A DNA stretch of 64,000 nt from Streptococcus sp. LQJ-218 (GCF_003428885.1 NZ_QQRU01000001.1:98289-162288), one strand, 5' to 3'; positions 41,705 through 50,171 are shown, numbered from the stretch's first letter. A program made the numbers and translations. Notes: generated by a model from the letters alone, not told the origin.

Positions 41705-42078
41705 TGGGAAGTATAGGTCTTGTTATCGTTTCACATTCCAAACACATTGCACAAGGTGTTGTTGAACTGATTAGTGAAGTAGCTAAAGATGTTCCGATTA
41801 CTTATGTAGGAGGAACCGCAGATGGAGGAATTGGAACGAGTTTTGATCAAGTAGATAGGGTTGTTTCCGAAAATCCAGCAGATACTTTATTAGCCTTTTT
41901 TGACCTAGGTTCTGCTAAAATGAACTTAGAAATGGTGGCTGATTTCAGTGATAAAAGTATCATGATCAATAGGGTTCCAATTGTAGAAGGTGCCTATACT
42001 GCAGCAGCTCTTCTTCAGGCTGGTGCAGAACTGTCAGTTATTCAAACACAGTTGGCGGAGCTTGAAATAAATAAATAA
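41704..42078 (+). CDS. dhaM: Phosphotransferase subunit DhaM
   Basis: 124 residues, the short EIIA-Man-like form of Gram-positive bacteria, without the HPr and EI-like domains fused in E. coli. It re-phosphorylates ADP on DhaL with phosphate from HPr; the active histidine is H11 (IVSHSKH). It links the system to ptsHI in this window. No glycerol facilitator gene follows, unlike in some relatives. Confidence 0.93.
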   Translation: MGSIGLVIVSHSKHIAQGVVELISEVAKDVPITYVGGTADGGIGTSFDQVDRVVSENPADTLLAFFDLGSAKMNLEMVADFSDKSIMINRVPIVEGAYTAAALLQAGAELSVIQTQLAELEINK

Positions 42079-42160
42079 GAAATTTTACTATAACTCTTTT
42101 TATAGGCGGGCTATTGATTATCTCAACTATCAAATTTTAAGTAAATAATTTCAAAATCAG

Positions 42161-42189
42161 AAAGGGATTGCTTTGGGCAGTTCCTTTTT
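42161..42189 (+). terminator. Probable terminator of dhaKLM
   Basis: AAAGGGA pairs with TTCCTTT (G-U tolerated) with an inner TGC/GCA pairing, followed by TTTTT. Confidence 0.55.
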
Positions 42190-42540
42190 AATGTAAAAGG
42201 AGTAGAATCATAGCGTTTCTAAATTGTGAATCATTCAAAACTGATTGTGATAGGACTATTCTAGCTTTAGAATCCTTCAAAAATTAAAATTTAAGGTAAT
42301 CAATGGTTTAGAATAGTGCAAAAACATTTAGTTTATAGGGATTCTAGGCATAGAATTGCATGGATATTTATGAAAATAGAGCATTCGATAGTTAGGATTG
42401 TTCTATTCTGAATGATTTGGACTGTCAATCTTCTAGAATAGTAGTTTGACAATGAATTTTGTTGAAAGATTCCTTGTTTTATGGTAGTTTAAAGTAAAAG
42501 AAAGCCTTATCATTATATTTGTATCTTTAATCTAACTTGG
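42190..42540. other. Gene-free AT-rich stretch with repeated TAGAAT/ATTCTA words
   Basis: No reading frame of note. The hexamer TAGAAT or its complement occurs at 42203, 42258, 42268, 42309, 42341, 42351 and 42434, far more often than chance would give in about 240 nt. Nothing else is recognised. Confidence 0.4.
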
Positions 42541-42551
42541 TTTAGGTCTAG

Positions 42552-42581
42552 GAGTGGGATAAATTTATCTCACTCATTTTT
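42552..42581 (+). terminator. Hairpin terminator upstream of the bacteriocin cluster
   Basis: GAGTGGGATAAA/TTTATCTCACTC, a 12-bp stem (one G-U pair) at 42552-42575, followed by ATTTTTT. It insulates the cluster from dhaKLM. Confidence 0.75.
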
Positions 42582-42604
42582 TGGTTCATTTTACTATAAA
42601 ATTA

Positions 42605-42633
42605 TTGACAACGCTTTCAAATTGTGTTATTAT
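42605..42633 (+). promoter_or_regulatory. Promoter and cre-like site of the lactococcin-972 cluster
   Basis: TTGACA (42605-42610), 17-nt spacer and TATTAT (42628-42633). TGACAACGCTTTCA (42606-42619) fits the cre consensus with one mismatch, much like the cre of the PTS-lac operon at 21639. Confidence 0.65.
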
Positions 42634-42663
42634 TAAAGCATAAAATAAAAAGTAGAAAAAGCT

Positions 42664-42786
42664 ATGGAAAGAAAAATCTTATTAGCTATAAGTTTGTTGT
42701 CTTTGTTATTAACAGTCTCGGTAATAAGTCACTTTCCTGCTAAAAATCAGGGCTTGGATCCAAGACCTGTGTTTGTTGCTAAGTAA
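42664..42786 (+). CDS. Small secreted or membrane peptide, 40 residues
   Basis: The ATG at 42664 lies 31 nt after the -10. The product begins MERKILLAISLLSLLLTVSV and ends in a short polar tail (NQGLDPRPVFVAK). It looks like a signal-anchor peptide. The ribosome site is weak (AAAAAGC). Not recognised; it sits first in the bacteriocin transcript. Confidence 0.4.
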   Translation: MERKILLAISLLSLLLTVSVISHFPAKNQGLDPRPVFVAK

Positions 42787-42826
42787 AAATGGTTTAATTA
42801 GTTTAATTAAGAAAGGAGTTTAGGAT

Positions 42827-42871
42827 ATGAGTTACAACTTACCTAACAGATATAAAAACGGAGATTTTTAA
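42827..42871 (+). CDS. Very short ORF behind a strong ribosome site (possibly frameshifted)
   Basis: AAAGGAG stands 8 nt before the ATG. The frame gives only MSYNLPNRYKNGDF and a stop. One extra T in the run of five T at 42865-42869 would join it to a hydrophobic reading FLIVLGYFFILLYSKG, giving a 33-residue membrane peptide. Either a degraded small gene or a leader peptide. Confidence 0.3.
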   Translation: MSYNLPNRYKNGDF

Positions 42872-42974
42872 TTGTCCTAGGATACTTCTTTATTCTGTTA
42901 TATAGTAAAGGACAGTGCATTTCTTAGCAAGACTTTATCGTCAGATATTATAATATGAGTTTAAGAGGTTTTAT

Positions 42975-43046
42975 ATGATAAGTAACTGGTTTATACTTTT
43001 AATTTTAGACAAAGATGAAAATCTTTTAGAAATTAGTTGGGGATAA
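42975..43046 (+). CDS. Very short ORF directly before the bacteriocin gene, 23 residues
   Basis: AAGAGG precedes the ATG. The product is MISNWFILLILDKDENLLEI followed by SWG. Its stop is 4 nt before the bacteriocin ATG, and its last codons hold the bacteriocin's TTGGGGAT ribosome region, so translation may be coupled. Size and hydrophobic start recall short signalling peptides, but there is no neighbouring Rgg-type regulator. Confidence 0.3.
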   Translation: MISNWFILLILDKDENLLEISWG

Positions 43047-43050
43047 AATC

Positions 43051-43347
43051 ATGAAAAAAACTTTGAAAAAAATTGCAACTACTACTTTGATTGGATTCTC
43101 TCTACTTGGTATAGGTAGTTCAGTGGTTTCCGCAGCAACTGTATATTATAAAGGTAGTGCAGTATATTGGGACTATGGCCGTACAGCAGCTGTATTTAGT
43201 TATTCAGATGTTCAATCAACTGTTTATGAGCATAGAGCAACTGCGAATGGTGTTTCTTCTGGATGGAAAGATCCTGGAGTAATGGCCTCTGCAACTGCGT
43301 TTATCGGAGGTAGCACTGCACAATGTTACTGGAATTGTCGAGGGTAA
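43051..43347 (+). CDS. Lactococcin 972 family bacteriocin precursor
   Basis: 98 residues with a Sec signal peptide (1-28 or so, cut near VVSAA) and a mature part of about 70 residues. The mature part has the family's aromatic, Gly/Ser/Thr-rich pattern (YYKGSAVYWDYG near its start, then VSSGWKDPGVMASATA). It is followed by a DUF1430 membrane protein and an ABC ATPase, the standard lactococcin-972 gene set. Family members block septum formation through lipid II in sensitive cocci. The C-terminus CYWNC carries two cysteines, unlike lactococcin 972 itself. Confidence 0.85.
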   Translation: MKKTLKKIATTTLIGFSLLGIGSSVVSAATVYYKGSAVYWDYGRTAAVFSYSDVQSTVYEHRATANGVSSGWKDPGVMASATAFIGGSTAQCYWNCRG

Positions 43348-43403
43348 TAGCCTATGACTAACAAAAACATTTTTCTAGAAAATTAAAATACCTAGCCCTG
43401 TTT

Positions 43404-45551
43404 TTGGTTGCTGTTCAGAGTATATTATTTGCTCTGACAGCAATTTTTTTTACAGGTGTATCTTATCAAGAAACATGGCAGCACTACAACCAGAATAATC
43501 GAACTCTAACGCTGTACCTTCAAAAGCTAAATCCAATTCAGCAAGAAAAAGCGTTTTATTATTTAAATGAGAGAAGCGATTTAGCCGTTTGGACTCATCG
43601 AGTCATTCAAGATTCTAAAGGAAATGGTATACAAAAACATTATATAGATGCCATGGGAAATTCTGATTATTTTTCTGATTTTAACTTTCACCATTCAAAT
43701 ATTTTAACTAAGTCACAGCTAAAAGTCTTACTAGAGCATGAGGATAGTAAGAAAACGATAGGAATTGCTGAGGCGTCTCATGATACGCTTTATGAGCTAC
43801 CGAGGCCTTTATTTACTATTCCGATTGTCATTGATCGATTAGAGCAAGTTTATCAAAAAACCAATACTTTAACGGGAATCTATCATGTGAATGGTTTAGA
43901 ATCAGAAACGGACAAAAGTGAATTTATCAAACAGTTTGCGAGTGCCACAGGCTTATCAGAGGAAAATTTTCTACAGGAAAAATTTGGCAGTCGTCGTGAT
44001 TATGGTCTAGTTCCTTTTGTACTCATAGGTTTGCTATTGTTTACAATGTTAACGCTGTTAATATTATTGCTTGTAATTGTTCTTCAGGCCTATGAAAAAT
44101 TTGGTAGTCTCACCCTATTGGGATGGAGTCGAAATGAATTTTGGTTAGCATTATTTAAACCTATTATTTATCCATCGGTTCTTAGCACACCTATATTAGC
44201 TGTAGTTATTTGGTGGTTGACAGGCTGGTCCCAAGTTTCATACTATATTTTGCTACCTATCATGGGCCATATAGTATTTTCAATGTTGGCCTTAGCTACT
44301 ATTCTCGTTATTCCTAGTTTGATAGTTTATTCAGTGACTGCTTTGTCTGCTATTCACAAACGTTTTCCAAGTAGACTATTGACTATTTTAGGTATTAGTT
44401 CCTATATTGCGTTAAGCAGCATTTTAATTGCTACGAGTTATGGCCTAGATGGTCCTTTGTACCGTTTTATGGATAATGTCCATATTGCTAGGGCGTGGAA
44501 AAGTGTTGAGAATATGCAAGTAATTGATTCTTTTTCTGAAGGCGATGACTTGGGAACACTGGCAGGTACGAGTAATACATTAGAATTAAGTATGTATCAT
44601 CTTTATACAAAAATAGGTCATGATGAAGGTGTCTATTTAATTCATAGTCAATACTACGGACAAGATTTTTTGGCGAACGTGACTGCTTATCAGAATCTAC
44701 CTAGTAAACCATTTTGGTATCTAGTTTATTCTTATAATTATTTAACTGAACTAGGTTTTCAGTTTTCTGAAGAAGAATTAAATGAGATACGAAGTGGTAG
44801 CAGATTGTATCTGATTCCAGATAGTTATACAACTGAGGAGCAGCAACGTATGCGAGCATATTTAGAAGAAAGTGTCAAAGTCTATGATGGGGATGTGGAG
44901 ACACCATTTACACAAAATCGTCAATTCATTTATAAAAGCTATTCCACAACTAAAGATATTTTCCTTTGGTCCACAAATTTACAACAAGGGGTAACTAGTA
45001 AGGAGCCGATTATTTTTGTAGCTAGTCCTGAAAATCTTTATTTTAAGGAGAGTGCGAATCTTGTTGTTTCGGGTTTCAATGGTTATCTCAAAATACGTAA
45101 TCAGAATATTCTGACTCGTGTGAAGGAAGAGATAACGACTCATTTTCCAGATCTTATGGATAACGATATTCAATTTACACCAGTTAGGCGATATATTGAT
45201 GGACGCCAGAAAGAGTTGAGTTATACTTTTTATTTATTTGGTAGCCTTATATTAGCTGTATTGATTAGCTTAACTTCAATACTAATTGCTTTGGTATTGA
45301 TGTATCGAATTACTTATCAAGATCGGTTAATAGTGCAATACTTCTTAGGATTTGGTTTATGGGCACGTTATAAAGGAATTATGATTTTGGTGATTGTTTC
45401 TGCTATTATAGAGGTACTAATTAGTTTCTTATTGAAAACAAAATTGGGTATAGTGTCCGCCGCTTTATCTCTATGTTTGCAGTCAGTTCTTCTATATGGT
45501 TTTCTTTTACGGAAAGAACAGCAGAAAATCTTAAATATATTTAAGGAGTAA
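43404..45551 (+). CDS. Bacteriocin-associated integral membrane protein (DUF1430)
   Basis: 715 codons from a TTG at 43404, the first usable start in frame. FtsX-like layout: an N-terminal membrane helix, a large outer region, three helices around residues 205-330, another large outer region (about 350-600), and three C-terminal helices. Thought to confer immunity or to export with the adjoining ATPase. The true start is probably the ATG at 43354, which has GAGGG 9 nt upstream, but a missing base near 43381 puts it out of frame (see findings). Confidence 0.78.
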   Translation: MVAVQSILFALTAIFFTGVSYQETWQHYNQNNRTLTLYLQKLNPIQQEKAFYYLNERSDLAVWTHRVIQDSKGNGIQKHYIDAMGNSDYFSDFNFHHSNILTKSQLKVLLEHEDSKKTIGIAEASHDTLYELPRPLFTIPIVIDRLEQVYQKTNTLTGIYHVNGLESETDKSEFIKQFASATGLSEENFLQEKFGSRRDYGLVPFVLIGLLLFTMLTLLILLLVIVLQAYEKFGSLTLLGWSRNEFWLALFKPIIYPSVLSTPILAVVIWWLTGWSQVSYYILLPIMGHIVFSMLALATILVIPSLIVYSVTALSAIHKRFPSRLLTILGISSYIALSSILIATSYGLDGPLYRFMDNVHIARAWKSVENMQVIDSFSEGDDLGTLAGTSNTLELSMYHLYTKIGHDEGVYLIHSQYYGQDFLANVTAYQNLPSKPFWYLVYSYNYLTELGFQFSEEELNEIRSGSRLYLIPDSYTTEEQQRMRAYLEESVKVYDGDVETPFTQNRQFIYKSYSTTKDIFLWSTNLQQGVTSKEPIIFVASPENLYFKESANLVVSGFNGYLKIRNQNILTRVKEEITTHFPDLMDNDIQFTPVRRYIDGRQKELSYTFYLFGSLILAVLISLTSILIALVLMYRITYQDRLIVQYFLGFGLWARYKGIMILVIVSAIIEVLISFLLKTKLGIVSAALSLCLQSVLLYGFLLRKEQQKILNIFKE

Positions 45552-45555
45552 GAAT

Positions 45556-46215
45556 ATGCCAACTATTTCAGTCAGACAGTTATCGAAATATTACGGTACA
45601 AAATGTGTTATTGAGAATATTTCATTTGATATTTCGGATAGAGAATTTGTTGCGTTGATTGGTCCATCCGGTTCAGGAAAATCTACGTTACTCAACCTTA
45701 TTGGCTTATTAGAAACTGTTGATGAGGGAACAATCACGATTGATGGTGAGATTCTACCACAAGTTAACTCTAAAAAGGCAACCCATCTCCGTCGAAATGT
45801 ATTAAATTACTTGTTTCAATCTAATGCCCTGATTCCAAATGAAAGTGTTGGTGATAATTTGATGCTAGCACTTCATTACACTAATTTAACTAAGGAAGAA
45901 AAAGATAAAAAAATAAAGACAGTTTTATCAAAAGTTCACATGGAATCTTTCTTGGAGAGTCGTATTAATGAGTTATCAGGTGGAGAACAGCAGCGAATTG
46001 CTATCGCTCGTGCTATTCTAAAGCCAGGAGAGTTGATTCTTGCAGATGAGCCAACTGGCTCCTTGGATCCACAAATGGCTCAAACAGCCTTTGAATTACT
46101 GAAACTGCTACGTGATGAGTATGGGAAAACGATTATTTTGGTAACGCATAATATGGATCAGGCTCAGCAATGTGATAGAATTATTGACTTAGAACGCTTA
46201 AAAGATTTGAACTGA
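45556..46215 (+). CDS. ABC transporter ATP-binding protein of the lactococcin-972 cluster
   Basis: 219 residues. Walker A GPSGSGKST (about residues 36-44), Q-loop in NYLFQSNALIPN, signature LSGGEQQRIAIARA (about 136-149), Walker B ILADEPTGSLDP and the H-loop VTHNMD are intact. It starts 5 nt after the membrane protein and closes the cluster; the pair resembles LolD/MacB-type FtsX exporters. Confidence 0.87.
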   Translation: MPTISVRQLSKYYGTKCVIENISFDISDREFVALIGPSGSGKSTLLNLIGLLETVDEGTITIDGEILPQVNSKKATHLRRNVLNYLFQSNALIPNESVGDNLMLALHYTNLTKEEKDKKIKTVLSKVHMESFLESRINELSGGEQQRIAIARAILKPGELILADEPTGSLDPQMAQTAFELLKLLRDEYGKTIILVTHNMDQAQQCDRIIDLERLKDLN

Positions 46216-46687
46216 CACGTGTTGCTACATAGATTGCTCATTGTTAGGAAATATTCATGAAAAAAAATTAATTATTATTGCATTGTGAAACCAGAAGGTA
46301 TCATACTTTACAAAATTATTTCAAAAAACATTGTATCAAATTAATTGATGATTGAAGAGTTTTCTAAAAATAAAACTGCTTATAATCTGTGGGTTTTCTC
46401 TTTTTAGTGAATATATAAAATGTGGAGAATTAAGACATATATGAGCTAAATGCTTGGCTTACGTTTATAAAAATACAGTAACTCTCCTTAGATATGGCAT
46501 TTATTGGGAGAGCTTTACATTTTATACAACTACTTTCCTAAAGTATAAAAGCTAATAAACTAGGATGTGTTGACTTTATGGAAATTAGTATTTTATTTGT
46601 ATTAACCGATTATTGTGGTGCAGGATAGTAATAAATGATTGTAAGATATTTATATTTTTGTTTCGCAGGAAGTCTAGTGTTTAATTA
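46216..46687. other. Gene-free AT-rich spacer between bacteriocin cluster and helicase gene
   Basis: No convincing gene. A possible hairpin CTCTCC/GGGAGAG lies near 46482-46515. A 16-codon ORF (46578-46628, MEISILFVLTDYCGAG) has no ribosome site and is probably not translated. Base composition is among the most AT-rich in the window, in keeping with a foreign origin. Confidence 0.45.
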
Positions 46688-46702
46688 TCTATAATTTATA
46701 GA
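46688..46702 (+). promoter_or_regulatory. Palindrome over the -10 box of the nuclease-helicase gene
   Basis: TCTATAA-T-TTATAGA is a perfect 7-1-7 palindrome at 46688-46702 that contains the likely -10 TATAAT (46690-46695). The gene begins 16 nt later and encodes an HTH domain, so self-repression is a reasonable inference. Confidence 0.5.
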
Positions 46703-46718
46703 AGAAGTTGGTGAGAAA

Positions 46719-48530
46719 ATGAAGTCAAAAGTAATCAATTTATATACATATATGGAAGCTTATAAAGACGATGAAGTTTTTGAAAATTACAAATATATAA
46801 ACAACATTGAAAGTATGCAGGAACAGGAATACGCTGATGTTAACGAAATTGCTTCTCATATATTTAATAATATAGAGCGTCAAGCAGGGGTTGAAACAAA
46901 GAAATTATCTGGATATTATTTGGATAAAAAAGTTGAAATAGGATTTCGAGAACAATTTGATTTATTGAGGTTTTCAAATGACAGTATATTGAATATTGAA
47001 TTGAAGAGTGAGAGAATTCCAGATGAAGAAATTAAAGATCAATTAATAAGGCATAAGTTTGTATTAGGCTGTGTAGATACTGAGAAAGAAATTTATACAT
47101 TCACATACGTAAGTGAAACAAAAGAGTTGTTTACAATTTCAAATGAAAGTTTGACAAAAGTAACAATAGATATTTTATGTAATTTAATATCTCTAGACTA
47201 TCTTGAAAACAATTTGCTGGACGATTTAGATGCTGACAGTCTTATTGTATCTCCATACTCAGATATTAAAAGATTCATTGATCATAGGTATTTTTTAAAT
47301 AGTGAGCAAAAGAAAATAGTACAGGATATTTTATCAACTGCTAAGAAAGTGAGCATGATTAAAGGAGGAGCTGGAACTGGTAAAACACTTGTATTATTTG
47401 ACTTAGCTGATAAATTAACTAAGCTAGGAAGTAAAGTATTGTTAATATTTTGTTCAATTCTAGAAAACCCCATTGAAATTGATAATCAAGTAGATTTTAA
47501 ATTTATACATATTAAACAATTACAAAGTCTGACCATAGAGAATTTTGATTACATATTGCTTGATGAGTCTCAACGATTATACGAAGAAAACTACAATAGG
47601 GTTATAGAGAGTCCTGCTAAATTAATTTTTTGTGTAGATAAAGCTCAAACTTTAAAGTATGAAGAGAATAGTTTAAATGTAGAACAAAAATTGGAAAATA
47701 TAGTAGGTGTACAGAAATTTGATTTAAAGGAAAAAGTCAGAACGGACGAGTCGCTTTCGACTTTTATTTTAAAATTGTTCGAAAAAGATCGTAATGGTTT
47801 ACAGCCTATAGAATTTCCAAAAGTAAATGCTGTATATTTTGATAGCGTGACTAGAGCTCGATACTTTATTGAAGTAATGGAACGAGATGAAAATTATGAA
47901 TCAATAGAAGTTGCCTCCTATAAAACTAAAGCCACTGGGACAACTTATAATGAAAAGATTAAATCAGATTCTAAAGATGGCTTCACGGTCATTGGACGAG
48001 AATATGAAAATGTGATTATACCAATTGATGATAGGACGATCTATATTGAAAATAAACTAGTATTTAGGCCGACAGGATTCTACTATCCATATTTGGGAAC
48101 AAATGGTATTTTTCAAGCCATTACAAGAGTAAAGAAACATTTACTTTTCGTGGTGATAAAAAACAAAGAAATTTATACAGAAATTCAAGAATTGATTAAT
48201 TGGGAGAAACGACGAAATCTGAGAAGAATTAGTAATAGGCTCAAGTTATTGAGAGAAACAAATAACTCTCAGTTTAGTGATGTAGCCAAAGTTTGTAAGT
48301 GTCTTGAATCAACTTACAAAAATATAGAGGAAACAGGGAAGTTTCCAAACAATAAGATATTGAAAAGATTGTCCAATTTTTATAATGTAAGTAGTAATTT
48401 TTTAATTGGAGAACCAATTGAATTATCAATGACTGAATTTGATATAGTGTATCAGAAGAAAATCAAAGGTATGAACAAAGAACAAATAGTAGAGTTAAAT
48501 GAGTCTTTAATTAATTTTCTTAACGATTAA
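46719..48530 (+). CDS. Nuclease-helicase-HTH fusion protein (DUF2075-like), candidate defence gene
   Basis: 603 residues, stand-alone. Three parts: an N-terminal PD-(D/E)XK-like domain with D81 (QFDLLRF), E94-x-K96 (NIELK) and Q108; an SF1-type helicase-like ATPase with Walker A GGAGTGKT (216-223), LLDESQ (280-285), GREYENVIIP and a motif VI ITRVKKHLLFV; and a C-terminal XRE-like HTH (about 505-565, with VAKVCKCLESTYKNIE). AT-rich codon use differs from the flanking core genes and suggests transfer. No partner gene adjoins it. Anti-phage or anti-plasmid activity is inferred from architecture and setting only. Confidence 0.72.
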   Translation: MKSKVINLYTYMEAYKDDEVFENYKYINNIESMQEQEYADVNEIASHIFNNIERQAGVETKKLSGYYLDKKVEIGFREQFDLLRFSNDSILNIELKSERIPDEEIKDQLIRHKFVLGCVDTEKEIYTFTYVSETKELFTISNESLTKVTIDILCNLISLDYLENNLLDDLDADSLIVSPYSDIKRFIDHRYFLNSEQKKIVQDILSTAKKVSMIKGGAGTGKTLVLFDLADKLTKLGSKVLLIFCSILENPIEIDNQVDFKFIHIKQLQSLTIENFDYILLDESQRLYEENYNRVIESPAKLIFCVDKAQTLKYEENSLNVEQKLENIVGVQKFDLKEKVRTDESLSTFILKLFEKDRNGLQPIEFPKVNAVYFDSVTRARYFIEVMERDENYESIEVASYKTKATGTTYNEKIKSDSKDGFTVIGREYENVIIPIDDRTIYIENKLVFRPTGFYYPYLGTNGIFQAITRVKKHLLFVVIKNKEIYTEIQELINWEKRRNLRRISNRLKLLRETNNSQFSDVAKVCKCLESTYKNIEETGKFPNNKILKRLSNFYNVSSNFLIGEPIELSMTEFDIVYQKKIKGMNKEQIVELNESLINFLND

Positions 48531-48763
48531 ATAATATGGTGTAAAATAAGTGTTGCGATAAGATGAATTTATGGAAAATATTACTGAGCAACAAGAAGAT
48601 AATTTAAGATTCTGTCAATCAACCTGTTAGAGATGCCAACTTAGATATTTTTATTTTGCATAATTTAACCCTATTTCATTTTTCATTACTTTTGTTGGAC
48701 AACTAAATTACGTTATTCAAATAGTTTAACAACATATACCAACTAGAAAGGAAAACTCTCAAA

Positions 48764-49456
48764 TTGCCCTACAAAGTTTTACTCTTCGACCTTGACCATA
48801 CCTTGCTTGATTTTGATGCTGCTGAGGATGTGGCTTTGACGCAACTTCTAAAAGAAGAAGGAGTTGCAGATATTCAGGCTTATAAAGACTATTATGTTCC
48901 TATGAATAAGGCTCTCTGGAAGGACTTAGAGCAAAAGAAAATCAGTAAACAAGAGCTGGTTAACACGCGCTTTTCTCGTTTATTTGCTCACTTTGGACAG
49001 GAAAAAGACGGTAGTTTTCTAGCCCAGCGTTATCAATTTTACCTCGCTCAGCAGGGGCAAACGATTTCGGGTGCTCATGAACTTTTGGACAGCCTCATCG
49101 AGCGTGATTATGAGCTATATGCTGCGACAAATGGCATTACTGCCATTCAGACAGGGCGTTTGGCTCAATCTGGTCTAGCACCTTATTTCAATCAAGTCTT
49201 TATCTCTGAACAGTTGCAAACACAAAAGCCAGATGCTCTCTTTTATGAAAAAATAGGTCAACAGATTACAGGCTTTAGCAAAGAAAAGACGCTGATGATT
49301 GGAGATTCTCTAACCGCCGACATTCAAGGTGGCAATAATGCGAGGATTGACACTATCTGGTACAATCCTCATCACCTCGAAAATCCCACACAAGCCCAGC
49401 CGACTTACGAAGTCCATTCTTATCAAGACTTGCTGGATTGCTTAGATAAACTGTAA
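48764..49456 (+). CDS. HAD-superfamily hydrolase, YjjG-like nucleotidase
   Basis: 230 residues from a TTG start at 48764, with AAGGA 11 nt upstream and no ATG nearby. HAD motif I DLDHTLLDFD (residues 9-18), motif II AATNG, and motif III/IV around KPDALFYEKIG and IGDSLTADIQGG are all present. It fits the YjjG/YfnB noncanonical pyrimidine 5'-nucleotidase group, which removes damaged nucleotides; standing next to ung and mutX agrees with that. Confidence 0.85.
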   Translation: MPYKVLLFDLDHTLLDFDAAEDVALTQLLKEEGVADIQAYKDYYVPMNKALWKDLEQKKISKQELVNTRFSRLFAHFGQEKDGSFLAQRYQFYLAQQGQTISGAHELLDSLIERDYELYAATNGITAIQTGRLAQSGLAPYFNQVFISEQLQTQKPDALFYEKIGQQITGFSKEKTLMIGDSLTADIQGGNNARIDTIWYNPHHLENPTQAQPTYEVHSYQDLLDCLDKL

Positions 49457-49489
49457 AAAGTGGTTTCCATAGCCACTTTTTGCTATAAT
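49456..49489 (+). promoter_or_regulatory. Terminator and extended -10 promoter before ung
   Basis: AAAAAGTGG/CCACTTTTT hairpin (49456-49480) ends the HAD gene; TGCTATAAT (49481-49489) follows at once and serves ung-mutX-pyrC. Confidence 0.65.
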
Positions 49490-49517
49490 AGAGGCAGTAA
49501 AAACGAAGGAGTCGGTT

Positions 49518-50171
49518 ATGGAACACTCGTCTTGGCATGCTTTGATTAAGGAACAATTACCTGAAGGTTATTTTGCGAAAATCAATCAGTTTATGGAGCA
49601 GGTCTATGCTCAGGGTACTGTTTATCCGCCCAAGGAAAAGGTTTTTCAGGCTCTCTTGACAACATCGCTTGAAGAAGTTAAGGTGGTGATTCTGGGACAG
49701 GACCCCTATCACGGACCAGGTCAAGCGCAGGGCTTGAGTTTTTCTGTACCGGACTCTATTCCAGCTCCGCCTTCCTTACAAAATATATTAAAAGAATTGT
49801 CAGATGACATCGGGGTTAAGAAATCTCATGATTTGACAGCTTGGGCTGAGCAAGGAGTCTTGCTTCTTAATGCTTGCTTGACGGTTCCTGCTGGACAGGC
49901 CAATGGTCATGCTGGTCAGATATGGGAGCATTTTACGGATGCTGTGATTCAGGTGGTCAATCATCTAGATAGACCGGTCGTTTTTGTACTTTGGGGAGCC
50001 TATGCACGCAAAAAGAAGGCCTTAGTTACCAATCCTCATCACATGATTATCGAATCAGCCCATCCCAGTCCTTTATCCGTTTATAGAGGATTTTGGGGTT
50101 CCAAGCCTTTTTCCAAGGCTAATGCATTCTTAAAAGAGATAGGACAAGAGCCAATTGATTGGCTTAGATAA
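49518..50171 (+). CDS. ung: Uracil-DNA glycosylase
   Basis: 217 residues. Removes uracil from DNA. The active-site motif [18 protein letters not shown] (about residues 61-78, catalytic Asp in GQDPY) and the C-terminal [11 protein letters not shown] loop are intact. AAGGAG precedes the ATG. mutX starts 9 nt downstream. Confidence 0.95.
   Translation: MEHSSWHALIKEQLPEGYFAKINQFMEQVYAQGTVYPPKEKVFQALLTTSLEEVKVVILGQDPYHGPGQAQGLSFSVPDSIPAPPSLQNILKELSDDIGVKKSHDLTAWAEQGVLLLNACLTVPAGQANGHAGQIWEHFTDAVIQVVNHLDRPVVFVLWGAYARKKKALVTNPHHMIIESAHPSPLSVYRGFWGSKPFSKANAFLKEIGQEPIDWLR

Noticed and set aside
42201-42540. CRISPR-like array from the repeated TAGAAT words
   Set aside because: Repeats are only six bases, unevenly spaced and in both orientations; no cas genes nearby.
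46578-46628. 16-codon ORF MEISILFVLTDYCGAG as a signalling peptide
   Set aside because: No ribosome site, no adjoining regulator or processing gene; chance in AT-rich DNA is as likely.
48571-48630. 19-residue ORF (MENITEQQEDNLRFCQSTC) after the helicase gene as a partner or transposase remnant
   Set aside because: No ribosome site and no recognisable family match; too short to support either reading.
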